Shown here: one piece after another, positions 39,753 through 47,401 of the stretch
Numbering within the stretch: position 1 is the first letter of the stretch
Layout of the letters: each line of letters opens with the position of its first letter
From: Rhodophyticola sp017644125
GTDB lineage: Bacteria; Pseudomonadota; Alphaproteobacteria; Rhodobacterales; Rhodobacteraceae
DNA length: 64,000 bases
Assembly (NCBI RefSeq): GCF_042140125.1
Contig: NZ_CP159473.1
Reading direction: 5' to 3' (one strand)
Notes under the pieces: model-generated
Told to the model about the DNA's origin: nothing
What the model saw: the letters and a program-made list of their open reading frames with translations, nothing else
Database searches by the model: none
Position numbers and translations under genes: made by a program

Positions 39753-40769
39753 ATGATCCATAAGAATTGGCAAGAACTTATCAAGCCCACACAGTTGGTT
39801 GTGAACCCGGGCAATGAACCCGCGCGTCAGGCAACTGTCGTGGCCGAACCGCTGGAGCGTGGCTTTGGCCTGACGCTTGGCAATGCTCTGCGCCGCGTGC
39901 TGATGAGCTCGTTGCAGGGCGCGTCGATCACGTCGGTCCAGATCGACAATGTGCTGCATGAGTTCTCCTCCATTGCCGGCGTCCGCGAGGACGTGACGGA
40001 CGTGGTTCTGAACCTCAAGGGCGTTGCGATCCGGATGGAGGCCGATGGGCCGAAACGTGTGTCGATCTCGGCCAAGGGCCCCAAGGTCGTGACCGCCGGA
40101 GATATCAGCGAAACCGCCGGCATCGAAGTGCTCAACAAGGAGCATGTGATCTGCCATCTGGACGATGGTGCGGATCTGTTCATGGAACTGACGGTCAGCA
40201 CCGGCAAGGGCTATGTCGCCGCTGACAAGAACCGGCCCGAGGATGCGCCGATCGGGCTGATCCCGATCGATGCGATCTATTCGCCGGTCAAGAAGGTCAG
40301 CTATGACGTGCAGCCGACCCGCGAGGGGCAGGTGCTGGACTATGACAAGCTGACGCTGAAGCTGGAAACCGACGGATCGGTCACGCCCGACGATGCGGTG
40401 GCCTATGCCGCGCGCATTCTGCAGGACCAACTGTCGATTTTCGTGAATTTCGACGAACCAGAAAGCGCGTCGCGTCAGGATGACGAGGATGATCTGGAGT
40501 TCAACCCGCTTCTGCTGAAGAAGGTGGATGAACTGGAGCTGTCGGTGCGTTCGGCGAACTGCCTGAAGAACGACAACATCGTCTATATCGGCGATCTTAT
40601 CCAGAAAACCGAAGCCGAGATGCTGCGGACCCCGAATTTCGGCCGCAAATCCCTGAACGAGATCAAGGAAGTTCTGTCGGGCATGGGGCTGCATCTGGGC
40701 ATGGATATCATCGACTGGCCGCCGGACAATATCGAGGATCTGGCCAAGAAATACGAAGACAACTTCTGA
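39753..40769 (+). CDS. rpoA: RNA polymerase alpha subunit
   Basis: 338 residues. N-terminal assembly domain (EPLERGFGLTLGNALRRVLMSSLQGASIT) and C-terminal DNA/activator-binding domain (about 250–338: LELSVRSANCLKNDNI, FGRKSLNEIKEVLSGMGLHLGM). ATG 39753 with GGAGG upstream; a longer in-frame start inside rpsK is rejected. A 9-bp hairpin (40776–40798) follows the stop. Confidence 0.98.
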   Translation: MIHKNWQELIKPTQLVVNPGNEPARQATVVAEPLERGFGLTLGNALRRVLMSSLQGASITSVQIDNVLHEFSSIAGVREDVTDVVLNLKGVAIRMEADGPKRVSISAKGPKVVTAGDISETAGIEVLNKEHVICHLDDGADLFMELTVSTGKGYVAADKNRPEDAPIGLIPIDAIYSPVKKVSYDVQPTREGQVLDYDKLTLKLETDGSVTPDDAVAYAARILQDQLSIFVNFDEPESASRQDDEDDLEFNPLLLKKVDELELSVRSANCLKNDNIVYIGDLIQKTEAEMLRTPNFGRKSLNEIKEVLSGMGLHLGMDIIDWPPDNIEDLAKKYEDNF

Positions 40770-40892
40770 CGGTTCAGGTGGGCGGGTATCGCCCACCTCT
40801 CCGCCAATCGCGACCCGGGCGCAGTGCCCCAACAGGTGAGGGATCCGCACGCACGGATCCCCGGACAAAGCAAAATGTAAGGAGACCAACCC

Positions 40893-41312
40893 ATGCGTCA
40901 CGCAAGAGGCTACCGCCGCCTGAATCGCACCCATGAACACCGCAAGGCGTTGTTTGCGAATATGGCCGGCTCGCTCATCGAACATGAGCAGATCAAGACG
41001 ACCCTGCCCAAGGCCAAGGAATTGCGGCCGATCATCGAGAAGCTGATCACGCTTGGCAAACGCGGTGATCTGCATGCCCGCCGCCAGGCCGCCAGCCAGT
41101 TGAAGCAGGATGCCTATGTGGCAAAGCTTTTCGATGTTCTGGGGCCGCGCTACGCGGAGCGTCAGGGCGGTTATGTCCGGGTTCTGAAAGCCGGGTTCCG
41201 CTATGGCGATATGGCCCCGATGGCGATCATCGAGTTTGTCGACCGCGATGTCGAGGCCAAGGGCGCCGGAGACCGCGCGCGAATCGATGCAGAAGAGTTC
41301 GCCGACGACTGA
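40893..41312 (+). CDS. rplQ: 50S ribosomal protein L17
   Basis: Tunnel-exit protein, 139 residues: MRHARGYRRLNRTHEHRKALFANMAGSLIEHEQIKTT-type start and RGGYVRVLKAGFRYGDMAPMAIIEFVDRD. AAGGAG precedes ATG. Last ribosomal gene of the array; strong terminator 32 nt downstream. Confidence 0.97.
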   Translation: MRHARGYRRLNRTHEHRKALFANMAGSLIEHEQIKTTLPKAKELRPIIEKLITLGKRGDLHARRQAASQLKQDAYVAKLFDVLGPRYAERQGGYVRVLKAGFRYGDMAPMAIIEFVDRDVEAKGAGDRARIDAEEFADD

Positions 41313-41343
41313 CGACACATTTCGAACACAGTTTCGAAAAATC

Positions 41344-41372
41344 GAAACCCCGCCGGAAGGCGGGGTTTCTTC
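41344..41372 (+). terminator. intrinsic terminator of the alpha cluster
   Basis: GAAACCCCGCC (41344–41354) pairs with GGCGGGGTTTC (41359–41369), 11 bp, 4-nt loop, then TTC. Confidence 0.85.
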
Positions 41373-41374
41373 AT

Positions 41375-41542
41375 TTATGTGGGTTTCAGCGGGCCGTCCT
41401 TATTGGCAGCGTCTTCAATTAAACGCTCCAATTCGGCCTCGGCAACCGGGGTTTCACCTAAAAACTCTAGCAGATCATTACGCGCCGGCTGCGGCAAACC
41501 CATCAATCGTGCAAAAAGATCCGGGTCGATCTTTTTAGACAT
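41375..41542 (-). CDS. possible small protein, 55 aa, divergent from luxR
   Basis: An ATG at 41542 opens a 56-codon frame to TAA at 41375 encoding MSKKIDPDLFARLMGLPQPA followed by an acidic region (LGETPVAEAELERLIEDAA). AGGTG lies about 7 nt upstream on the minus strand. Amphipathic, mostly helical by appearance, no signal peptide. It fills the gap between the rplQ terminator and luxR, head-to-head with luxR with a 90-nt shared control region. I recognise no family. The base composition is lower in GC than its neighbours. Confidence 0.45.
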   Translation of the reverse strand: MSKKIDPDLFARLMGLPQPARNDLLEFLGETPVAEAELERLIEDAANKDGPLKPT

Positions 41543-41579
41543 CACGGACACCTATACTCATACCGTTAACATTTTAAGG

Positions 41580-41608
41580 TTGACCGACTTTCTGGCAACC
41601 TATCTAAA
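41580..41608 (+). promoter_or_regulatory. candidate luxR promoter
   Basis: TTGACC (41580–41585), then the AT-rich TATCTAAA block around 41601–41608 giving a -10 at 15–17 nt spacing. The palindrome at 41607–41622 starts at its 3' edge. Confidence 0.4.
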
Positions 41609-41622
41609 AAGACATGTCTTTT
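41607..41622. promoter_or_regulatory. 16-bp perfect palindrome, lux-box-like operator
   Basis: AAAAGACATGTCTTTT is fully self-complementary and ends 10 nt before the luxR ATG. Its position at or just after the predicted start site suggests autoregulation. It is shorter than the classical 20-bp lux box, so the binding protein is not established. Confidence 0.5.
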
Positions 41623-41632
41623 CGCTGGAACC

Positions 41633-42244
41633 ATGTCAAAAACACCTGCCCTCGATCTGCTTCTACATGAGCTCGCCCTGGCGACGCCGGGCGGCTACGC
41701 GGTCGGATTGCATATTCGTTATGTCTCACCGTTGATCATGGTGAACACATATCCCGAGGAATGGCAGGAAATATATACAGCGAAAGTTTACGGGCTGAGG
41801 GATCCGACCCTGGCCTGGGGGCTGAGCCATACGGGAACCCGCCGCTGGAGCCAGATCGGCCTTCCGGACCCGTTTGGAATTCTTAAAGAGGCGGGTGAGT
41901 ATGGAATGCACTACGGGATGATCTGTTCGATCGGCCCATTATCTTCGCGGACCATAGCTGGGGCTGCTAGGGGCGACCGCGAATATACAGAGGAGGAAAT
42001 GGAGTACGTGCATCGGATCGTGCAACGCATGCACGATCTGTCTGTGCCGCCGACACGTTTGTCCAAGGCGCAGATCGAAGCTTTGAGATGTATCGCGGAT
42101 GGGGACCGCCATGCAGCCGCCGCAGCCAAACTTGGCATATCCGAAAGTGCCTTCAAGGCACGCCTGACCTCTGCCCGCCAGAAGCTTATGGCCCGTACCA
42201 CGGCCGAAGCGGTTCAGCGGGCACGGGAATATGGCTTGATCTGA
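41633..42244 (+). CDS. LuxR-family autoinducer-responsive regulator (203 aa)
   Basis: Predicted transcription factor that binds an acyl-homoserine-lactone-type signal and DNA. The N-terminal autoinducer-binding-like domain (about 1–135) contains YPEEWQEIYTAKVYGLRDPTLAWGL, with the Trp/Tyr/Asp pattern of the ligand pocket. The C-terminal GerE helix-turn-helix (about 142–200) contains LSKAQIEALRCIADG and KLGISESAFKARLTSARQKL. It is shorter than TraR/LasR-type proteins (about 235–250), mainly in the sensor domain. A palindromic operator and promoter precede it, and a LuxI-type synthase gene follows 80 nt downstream. Confidence 0.85.
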   Translation: MSKTPALDLLLHELALATPGGYAVGLHIRYVSPLIMVNTYPEEWQEIYTAKVYGLRDPTLAWGLSHTGTRRWSQIGLPDPFGILKEAGEYGMHYGMICSIGPLSSRTIAGAARGDREYTEEEMEYVHRIVQRMHDLSVPPTRLSKAQIEALRCIADGDRHAAAAAKLGISESAFKARLTSARQKLMARTTAEAVQRAREYGLI

Positions 42245-42324
42245 GGGGGTTAGGATAATGGTGCGCCGCTGGAACACTCCTCCGCGAACGAGGTTTTTCA
42301 CTCGAACCCTAAGGAGGCCGACCT

Positions 42325-42912
42325 ATGCAGTCTACGACCCTCTCTTTCAACAATATGCATCGGCATGGGCCGCTCTTTGCGAACATGCTTCGTGCAAGGC
42401 ACTCGACCTTTATCGACCATATGCATTGGGATCTGCCCAGTGCCAACGGCATGGAGTTCGATCAGTATGACACGCCGCAAAGCAGGTGGGTCTGCGTACA
42501 TGAAGGTGGCAAGGTCCTGGCCGGGGTCCGGCTGACGCCGACCACCGCGCGTTGCGGCATCTACAGCTACATGGTGCGCGACGCGCAGCGTGGGTTGCTG
42601 GAGGAAATCCCCTCCAACCTGCTGGACGAGCCCGCACCGATCGCACCCCATATCTGGGATGCAAACCGTCTGTTCGTTGCCGAGGGGGTCAGCACGGACA
42701 TAAGGCGCGAGGTGCAGATGTCGCTGATGGGCCATATGGTGCGGTCTGCAAGGGCGTTGGGGGCCACAACGCTTCTGGGGCTGCTGCCGATCGGTATTCC
42801 GCGACTGGGTCGCCGCCTCGGGATCACGATGGAACCCGGTGGCCCCTTGTTGAAGATCGGCGGCGTTGCCCATCGCTGCTATTTCGTCTCGATGGCCTCG
42901 AAGATGCATTGA
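42325..42912 (+). CDS. LuxI-type autoinducer synthase (195 aa)
   Basis: Predicted N-acyl-homoserine lactone synthase, using S-adenosylmethionine and an acyl donor. Visible family elements are LRARHSTFIDHMHWDL (Arg, Phe, Trp), the acidic EFDQYDTP (Glu, Asp, Asp) and GVRLTPT (the invariant Arg-Leu…Pro-Thr). The motif normally WE.SRF is WDANRLF here, so the usual Glu-Ser are replaced; substrate range may be unusual. TAAGGAGG lies 9 nt before ATG. It lies directly downstream of luxR in the same orientation, likely one transcript. Confidence 0.8.
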   Translation: MQSTTLSFNNMHRHGPLFANMLRARHSTFIDHMHWDLPSANGMEFDQYDTPQSRWVCVHEGGKVLAGVRLTPTTARCGIYSYMVRDAQRGLLEEIPSNLLDEPAPIAPHIWDANRLFVAEGVSTDIRREVQMSLMGHMVRSARALGATTLLGLLPIGIPRLGRRLGITMEPGGPLLKIGGVAHRCYFVSMASKMH

Positions 42913-42995
42913 GATGGATTGTGTCTTCATTGCACGCACACGATCGCGACGGGCGGGGTCTATGCACTCGGCCGCCGTCCCCTTAGATATGGGGT

Positions 42996-44312
42996 ATGGC
43001 CGACCTATTTGATACAGCTGCATCCAATGCGCCCGCGTCCGCCGGGCCTCGCCCGCTCGCGGACCGGCTGAGACCTCGCAATCTGGAAGACGTCATCGGC
43101 CAATCCCATCTTTTGGGGCCTGAGGGCAGCCTGCGGACGATGCTCGACAGTGGCGCCCTGTCATCGCTGGTTTTCTGGGGGCCGCCGGGCGTCGGCAAGA
43201 CCACGATTGCCCGCCTTCTGGCCGATGAAACCGATCTCCATTTCGTTCAGATAAGCGCCATTTTCACCGGCGTGCCGGAGCTTCGCAAAGTGTTCGAGGC
43301 GGCCAAGATGCGCCATGCCAACGGGCGCGGCACCCTGCTCTTCGTGGACGAGATCCACAAATTCAACAAGGCACAGCAGGACGGGTTTCTGCCGCATATG
43401 GAAGATGGCACCATCCTTCTGGTCGGCGCCACGACGGAAAACCCGTCCTTCGAACTGAACGCCGCCCTTCTGAGCCGGGCGCAGGTTCTGGTTCTGCAAC
43501 GGCTTGAGGACGCGGAGCTGGAGCAACTTTTGCTTCGGGCCGAGGCCGAACTGGACCGTAAGCTGCCACTCACATCGGACGCGCGGGTCGCCCTGCGCGA
43601 GATGGCCGATGGTGACGGGCGGGCCTTGCTGAACCTTGTCGAACAGGTGGCGGCCTGGAAGCCGGAGCATCCGCTGGATACGCCTGCCCTCGGTGCACGG
43701 CTGTCGCGCCGCGCCGCGCAGTATGACAAATCTGGCGACGCCCATTACAATCTCATCTCGGCCTTGCACAAATCGGTTCGCGGATCCGACCCGGATGCCA
43801 GCCTTTACTGGTTGGCCCGGATGCTGGAAGGCGGCGAAGACCCGCGCTATCTGGCGCGTCGCATCACCCGGATGGCGGTGGAGGATATCGGCCTGGCAGA
43901 ACCGCAGGCGCAACGGGTCTGTCTGGATGCGTGGGAAACCTACGAAAGACTTGGCTCGCCCGAGGGAGAATTGGCCCTGGCGCAGGCGGTGCTCTACCTG
44001 GCACTCGCCCCGAAATCGAACGCGGCCTACACCGCATATAAAGATGCGCGCAAATCGGCGAAATCCACCGGCTCGACGCCGCCGCCCAAACATATCCTGA
44101 ATGCCCCCACGGGCCTAATGAAGGATCAGGGCTATGGGGCCGGATACGATTACGATCACGACGCCAAGGACGGGTTTTCAGGGCAGAACTACTTTCCCGA
44201 GCATATGGGGCGCGCGCAATTCTACCAGCCCGTCCAGCGCGGCTATGAACGCGAACTGGCCAAGCGGCTTGCCTATTTCAACAAGCTGCGCGCCGAACGT
44301 CAGCACAGTTGA
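42996..44312 (+). CDS. rarA: replication-associated recombination protein A (MgsA/RarA AAA+ ATPase)
   Basis: Clamp-loader-like AAA+ ATPase acting at stalled replication forks with SSB. 438 residues: N-terminal RPRNLEDVIGQSHLLG, Walker A GPPGVGKTT (62–70), Walker B LLFVDEIHKFNKAQQD, sensor 1 GATTENPSFELNAALLSR. The C-terminal tetramerisation domain includes DKSGDAHYNLISALHKSVRGSDPDA and QNYFPEHMG. 83 nt after the luxI-type gene; crcB follows. Confidence 0.95.
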   Translation: MADLFDTAASNAPASAGPRPLADRLRPRNLEDVIGQSHLLGPEGSLRTMLDSGALSSLVFWGPPGVGKTTIARLLADETDLHFVQISAIFTGVPELRKVFEAAKMRHANGRGTLLFVDEIHKFNKAQQDGFLPHMEDGTILLVGATTENPSFELNAALLSRAQVLVLQRLEDAELEQLLLRAEAELDRKLPLTSDARVALREMADGDGRALLNLVEQVAAWKPEHPLDTPALGARLSRRAAQYDKSGDAHYNLISALHKSVRGSDPDASLYWLARMLEGGEDPRYLARRITRMAVEDIGLAEPQAQRVCLDAWETYERLGSPEGELALAQAVLYLALAPKSNAAYTAYKDARKSAKSTGSTPPPKHILNAPTGLMKDQGYGAGYDYDHDAKDGFSGQNYFPEHMGRAQFYQPVQRGYERELAKRLAYFNKLRAERQHS

Positions 44313-44344
44313 CATCGCGACCCGCAGGCCCGAAACCCCGCCCC

Positions 44345-44725
44345 ATGATGACAGCGGTTTTTCAGGTGGCCCTTGGCGGGGCGGCGGGGGCGGTTCTGCG
44401 CTATCTGACGGGTTTGGGCATGATCCGGATCGTCGGACATACGTCTTTCCCCTATGCGATAATCACCGTCAATGTTTTGGGTTCGTTCCTGATGGGCCTC
44501 TTTGTGGTCGCCGCGGCCCATCGCGGGCTGACCCATCTGTCGCCTCTCGTGGTGACCGGGTTTCTGGGCGGATTCACGACATTCTCGGCCTTCTCGCTGG
44601 AGGCGGTCACACTCTATGAGCGGGGCGAGATGGCCTCCGCGGTAATCTATGTGCTGGCTTCGGTAGGTTTCTCGATCCTCGGGTTGGTTCTCGGCCTGTG
44701 GCTCGCGCGGGGGATATTCACATGA
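44345..44725 (+). CDS. crcB: fluoride exporter CrcB/Fluc
   Basis: Dual-topology inner-membrane fluoride channel, 126 residues with four TM segments. Signature GGAAGAVLRYLTG, TVNVLGSFLMGLF and the GFLGGFTTFSAFSLE motif with the Phe/Thr pore residues. ATG 44345 gives normal length; a TTG further upstream is unlikely. ATGA overlap with the pseudouridine synthase gene. No fluoride riboswitch is recognisable upstream. Confidence 0.9.
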   Translation: MMTAVFQVALGGAAGAVLRYLTGLGMIRIVGHTSFPYAIITVNVLGSFLMGLFVVAAAHRGLTHLSPLVVTGFLGGFTTFSAFSLEAVTLYERGEMASAVIYVLASVGFSILGLVLGLWLARGIFT

Positions 44726-45771
44726 GCGGCGTACAGACCCTTGAGGTGGCGCCGGGTGACGGCGATCAACGTCTCGATCGCTGGTTTCGGCGTCAGTTTC
44801 CGCAGATCAGCCAGGGGCGTATCGAAAAGATGTGCCGAAAGGGCGAGATCCGCGTGGATGGTGGCCGCGTGAAGCCCGCGACGCGCATCGCAGCCGGGCA
44901 GAAGGTGCGCATCCCGCCGCTGCCGGATCAGGCCGCGCCCGCGCCCGCGATCGCCCACATGACGGTCTCGGACGCCGACGCGGAGATGATCCGCGCGGCG
45001 GTGCTTTACCGGGACGACCATCTGATCGCCCTGAACAAGCCGCCCGGTTTGCCGTCGCAGGGCGGAAGCAAACAGACCACGCACGTGGACGGGCTTGCCC
45101 AGGCATTGCAATTCGGCTTCGACGACAAGCCGAGGCTGGTGCATCGGCTGGACAAGGACACATCCGGCATTCTGCTTCTGGCCCGTACCCGGCAGGCGGC
45201 AGCCGCCCTCACCAAGGCGTTTCGGGCCCGAGATACGCGGAAGATCTACTGGGCCGCCGTGGCTGGTGCGCCCTTGCCGCGCATGGGGACGATCAAGTTC
45301 GCTCTGGTGAAGGCGCCCGGCCATGGAAAAGGCGGCGAGGGCGAGAAGATGCTGTGCCTGCACCCCGGTGAGGTGGACGCGACGTCAGGGGCCAAGCGGG
45401 CGACCACCGATTATGCGGTGCTGAGCAATCTGGGCACCCGCGCCGCGTGGGTCGCGATGGTGCCGGTGACCGGGCGCACCCATCAGTTGCGCGCCCATAT
45501 GGCCGAGATGGGACACCCGGTGATCGGCGATGGGAAATACGGGGGCAGCGGCCAGGAAAATCTGGGCGATGGCTGGGGTGCGCAGCTTGGCGGAGAGATC
45601 AGCCGGAAGCTGCATCTGCATGCCCGCTCCCTTGCGCTGACCCACCCGATGACAGGCGCGCGGCTGAACCTTGTCGCGCCCTTGCCCGATCATATGGCGC
45701 GGACATGGGAGACCCTGGGCTGGGACGCCCGCGACGTGCCCGCCGACCCGTTCGAGGAGGCCGCTTCGTGA
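44722..45771 (+). CDS. rluC: RluA-family 23S rRNA pseudouridine synthase (RluC-like)
   Basis: 349 residues. N-terminal S4 RNA-binding domain (about 10–75: QRLDRWFRRQFPQISQGRIEKMCRKGEIRVDG). Catalytic domain with RLVHRLDKDTSGILLLART, whose Asp is the family catalytic residue, then TDYAVL and GRTHQLRAHMAEMGHPVIGD. RluC modifies 23S positions 955, 2504 and 2580 in E. coli; the exact sites here are inferred. Overlaps crcB at its start and the HAD gene at its end (GTGA). Confidence 0.88.
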   Translation: MSGVQTLEVAPGDGDQRLDRWFRRQFPQISQGRIEKMCRKGEIRVDGGRVKPATRIAAGQKVRIPPLPDQAAPAPAIAHMTVSDADAEMIRAAVLYRDDHLIALNKPPGLPSQGGSKQTTHVDGLAQALQFGFDDKPRLVHRLDKDTSGILLLARTRQAAAALTKAFRARDTRKIYWAAVAGAPLPRMGTIKFALVKAPGHGKGGEGEKMLCLHPGEVDATSGAKRATTDYAVLSNLGTRAAWVAMVPVTGRTHQLRAHMAEMGHPVIGDGKYGGSGQENLGDGWGAQLGGEISRKLHLHARSLALTHPMTGARLNLVAPLPDHMARTWETLGWDARDVPADPFEEAAS

Positions 45772-46457
45772 CCGGCGCGGCCCCGAAACTGGTGATCTTC
45801 GATGTCGATGGCACTCTGGTCGACAGCCAGGCGCATATCCTCGCCTCCATGACCTGGGCATTCGAGGCTCTGGAGATGGCTCCGCCAGACCGCGAGGCGA
45901 CATTGTCGATTGTCGGGTTGTCGCTGCCGGAGGCGATGGCGCGGCTGGTGCCCGACGCCTCCGATGGGCTGAATGCACGACTGGTCGAGGCCTACAAGGA
46001 CAGCTTCGCGGCGCTGCGCCGGTCAGGCAATCAGGTGGCCCAATCCCCTCTGTTTCCGGGCGCGATGGAGGCGTTGCACGCGCTGGCCGCACGGGAGGAT
46101 GTCTTGCTGGGTGTGGCCACCGGCAAATCCCGGCGGGGTCTGGATCACCTCTTCGATCTGCATGGGTTCGGGCCTTTGTTTCACACCGTGCAGGTCGCAG
46201 ATGACCACCCGTCGAAACCGCACCCCTCCATGGTGTTGACCTGTCTCGGCGATACCGGCGTGGCCCCCGAGAATGCGGTAATCCTGGGCGATACCACCTA
46301 CGATATCGAGATGGGCCGCGCAGGCGGCATTCACTCGATCGGGGTGGGGTGGGGGTATCACGCGGGCGCGGCGCTGAAGGCGGCGGGTGCAACCGAGATC
46401 CTGCCGGATTTCAAGGCCCTGCCGCAGGCGCTGTCCGGCATCTGGGGGATGCGATGA
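45768..46457 (+). CDS. HAD-superfamily phosphatase (phosphoglycolate phosphatase-like, 229 aa)
   Basis: Motif I is VIFDVDGTLVDS (nucleophile Asp), motif II VATGKSRRG, motif III Lys in DDHPSKPHPSM, motif IV ILGDTTYDIEMGRAGG. An alpha-helical cap lies between residues 20 and 90, as in Gph/PGP-like HADs. Substrate not readable. GTG start at 45768 has GAGGAGG 7 nt upstream and overlaps the rluC-like stop. The ATP12 gene overlaps its end by 4 nt. Confidence 0.85.
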   Translation: MTGAAPKLVIFDVDGTLVDSQAHILASMTWAFEALEMAPPDREATLSIVGLSLPEAMARLVPDASDGLNARLVEAYKDSFAALRRSGNQVAQSPLFPGAMEALHALAAREDVLLGVATGKSRRGLDHLFDLHGFGPLFHTVQVADDHPSKPHPSMVLTCLGDTGVAPENAVILGDTTYDIEMGRAGGIHSIGVGWGYHAGAALKAAGATEILPDFKALPQALSGIWGMR

Positions 46458-47167
46458 GCGAATGGTCCGTCAGACGTTTCTGGACGAGGGCAGAGGTCGT
46501 GGAGGGCGATGGCGCATTTTCCGTCTCGCTCGACGGTTATCCGGTCCGCACCCCGTTCAAATCCGCGTTGACGCTTCCAAGCCGGGCCATGGCCGAGGCC
46601 ATCGCCGAAGAATGGGCGGCCCAGGGTGAGAAGATCGACCCGCTGAGCATGCCCGTGACCCGTTCAGCCAATTCCGCGATCGACAAGGTCGCGCCGCAGC
46701 AGGCGGAGGTCGCGGCGATGCTGGCGGCCTATGCGGAAACCGACCTGCTGTGCCACAGGGCCGGGAGCCCCGAGGCGCTTGTCGCGCGGCAGATCGCGGG
46801 TTGGGACCCGATACTGGACTGGGCGGCGCGCCGCTTTCAGGGGCCGCTGATCGCGACCGAAGGGGTCCTGCCGGTGGATCAGCCGCCCGCCAGTCTGCGG
46901 GTCTATTCAGAACTGGTCGGCTCGATCAGGCCGTTCTCGCTAACGGCGTTTCACGATCTGGTCACGCTTTCGGGGTCGCTCCTGCTGGCGCTGGCCGTGA
47001 CGGAAGATCGGATTACCCCGGAAGAGGCGTGGCTTCTGTCGCGAATCGATGAGCTTTGGCAGGTGGAGCAGTGGGGCGAAGACGACGAAGCCACCCGTTT
47101 TGCCGCGCAGAAAGAGCAGGCGTTCCGTCATGCAGCGCGGTTCTGGAGACTGTCGGACGGGTCCTGA
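46454..47167 (+). CDS. ATP12-family F1-ATPase assembly chaperone
   Basis: 237 residues. Resembles mitochondrial and alphaproteobacterial ATP12, which binds the F1 alpha subunit during ATP synthase assembly. Signs are VRRFWTRAEVVEG, VSLDGYPVRTPFKSALTLPS, MPVTRSANSAIDKV, and the TDLLCHRAGSPEALVARQ region typical of the C-terminal domain. ATG 46454 overlaps the HAD gene (ATGA). An intergenic regulatory region follows. Confidence 0.88.
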   Translation: MSEWSVRRFWTRAEVVEGDGAFSVSLDGYPVRTPFKSALTLPSRAMAEAIAEEWAAQGEKIDPLSMPVTRSANSAIDKVAPQQAEVAAMLAAYAETDLLCHRAGSPEALVARQIAGWDPILDWAARRFQGPLIATEGVLPVDQPPASLRVYSELVGSIRPFSLTAFHDLVTLSGSLLLALAVTEDRITPEEAWLLSRIDELWQVEQWGEDDEATRFAAQKEQAFRHAARFWRLSDGS

Positions 47168-47177
47168 TTGCACCAAC

Positions 47178-47215
47178 GTCATATAAGCATCCGTTATGCT
47201 TGTCATTTAAGCATC
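47178..47215. repeat. direct repeat pair with an inverted half-site upstream of aapJ
   Basis: GTCATATAAGCATC (47178–47191) and GTCATTTAAGCATC (47202–47215) repeat with a 24-nt period, and ATGCTT (47196–47201) is the inverse of AAGCAT. This looks like a multi-site operator for the amino-acid transporter operon. A possible -35 TTGACC is at 47273–47278, without a clear -10. Confidence 0.4.
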
Positions 47216-47401
47216 TACTGAAATGACGCCATCGGATATGTCCTGACCCCGCGGAAACAAGGCTCCCGCCCCTTGACCTCTCGGCACATATTTGCCCAAT
47301 TTAGAGGCGATGAGGGGGTGGAAGCCTCTCATGAGCTATGCCAAGGCACTCTTGGCCATCGGAAACTGTCCTAAAGGCAGTCCATCAGGAAGAGGTAAAC
47401 A

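Noticed and set aside
41379..41735. 118-codon plus-strand frame over the rplQ terminator and luxR start
   Set aside because: It begins inside the terminator region, overlaps luxR out of frame and has no ribosome site. The opposite-strand 55-aa ORF is better supported.
42245..42324. Second copy of the luxR palindrome upstream of the luxI-type gene
   Set aside because: No GACATGTC-like core is present in the 80-nt spacer, so separate LuxR control of the synthase is not supported.
44309..44344. TTG start for crcB
   Set aside because: It would add 12 residues without a ribosome site. ATG 44345 gives the standard CrcB length.
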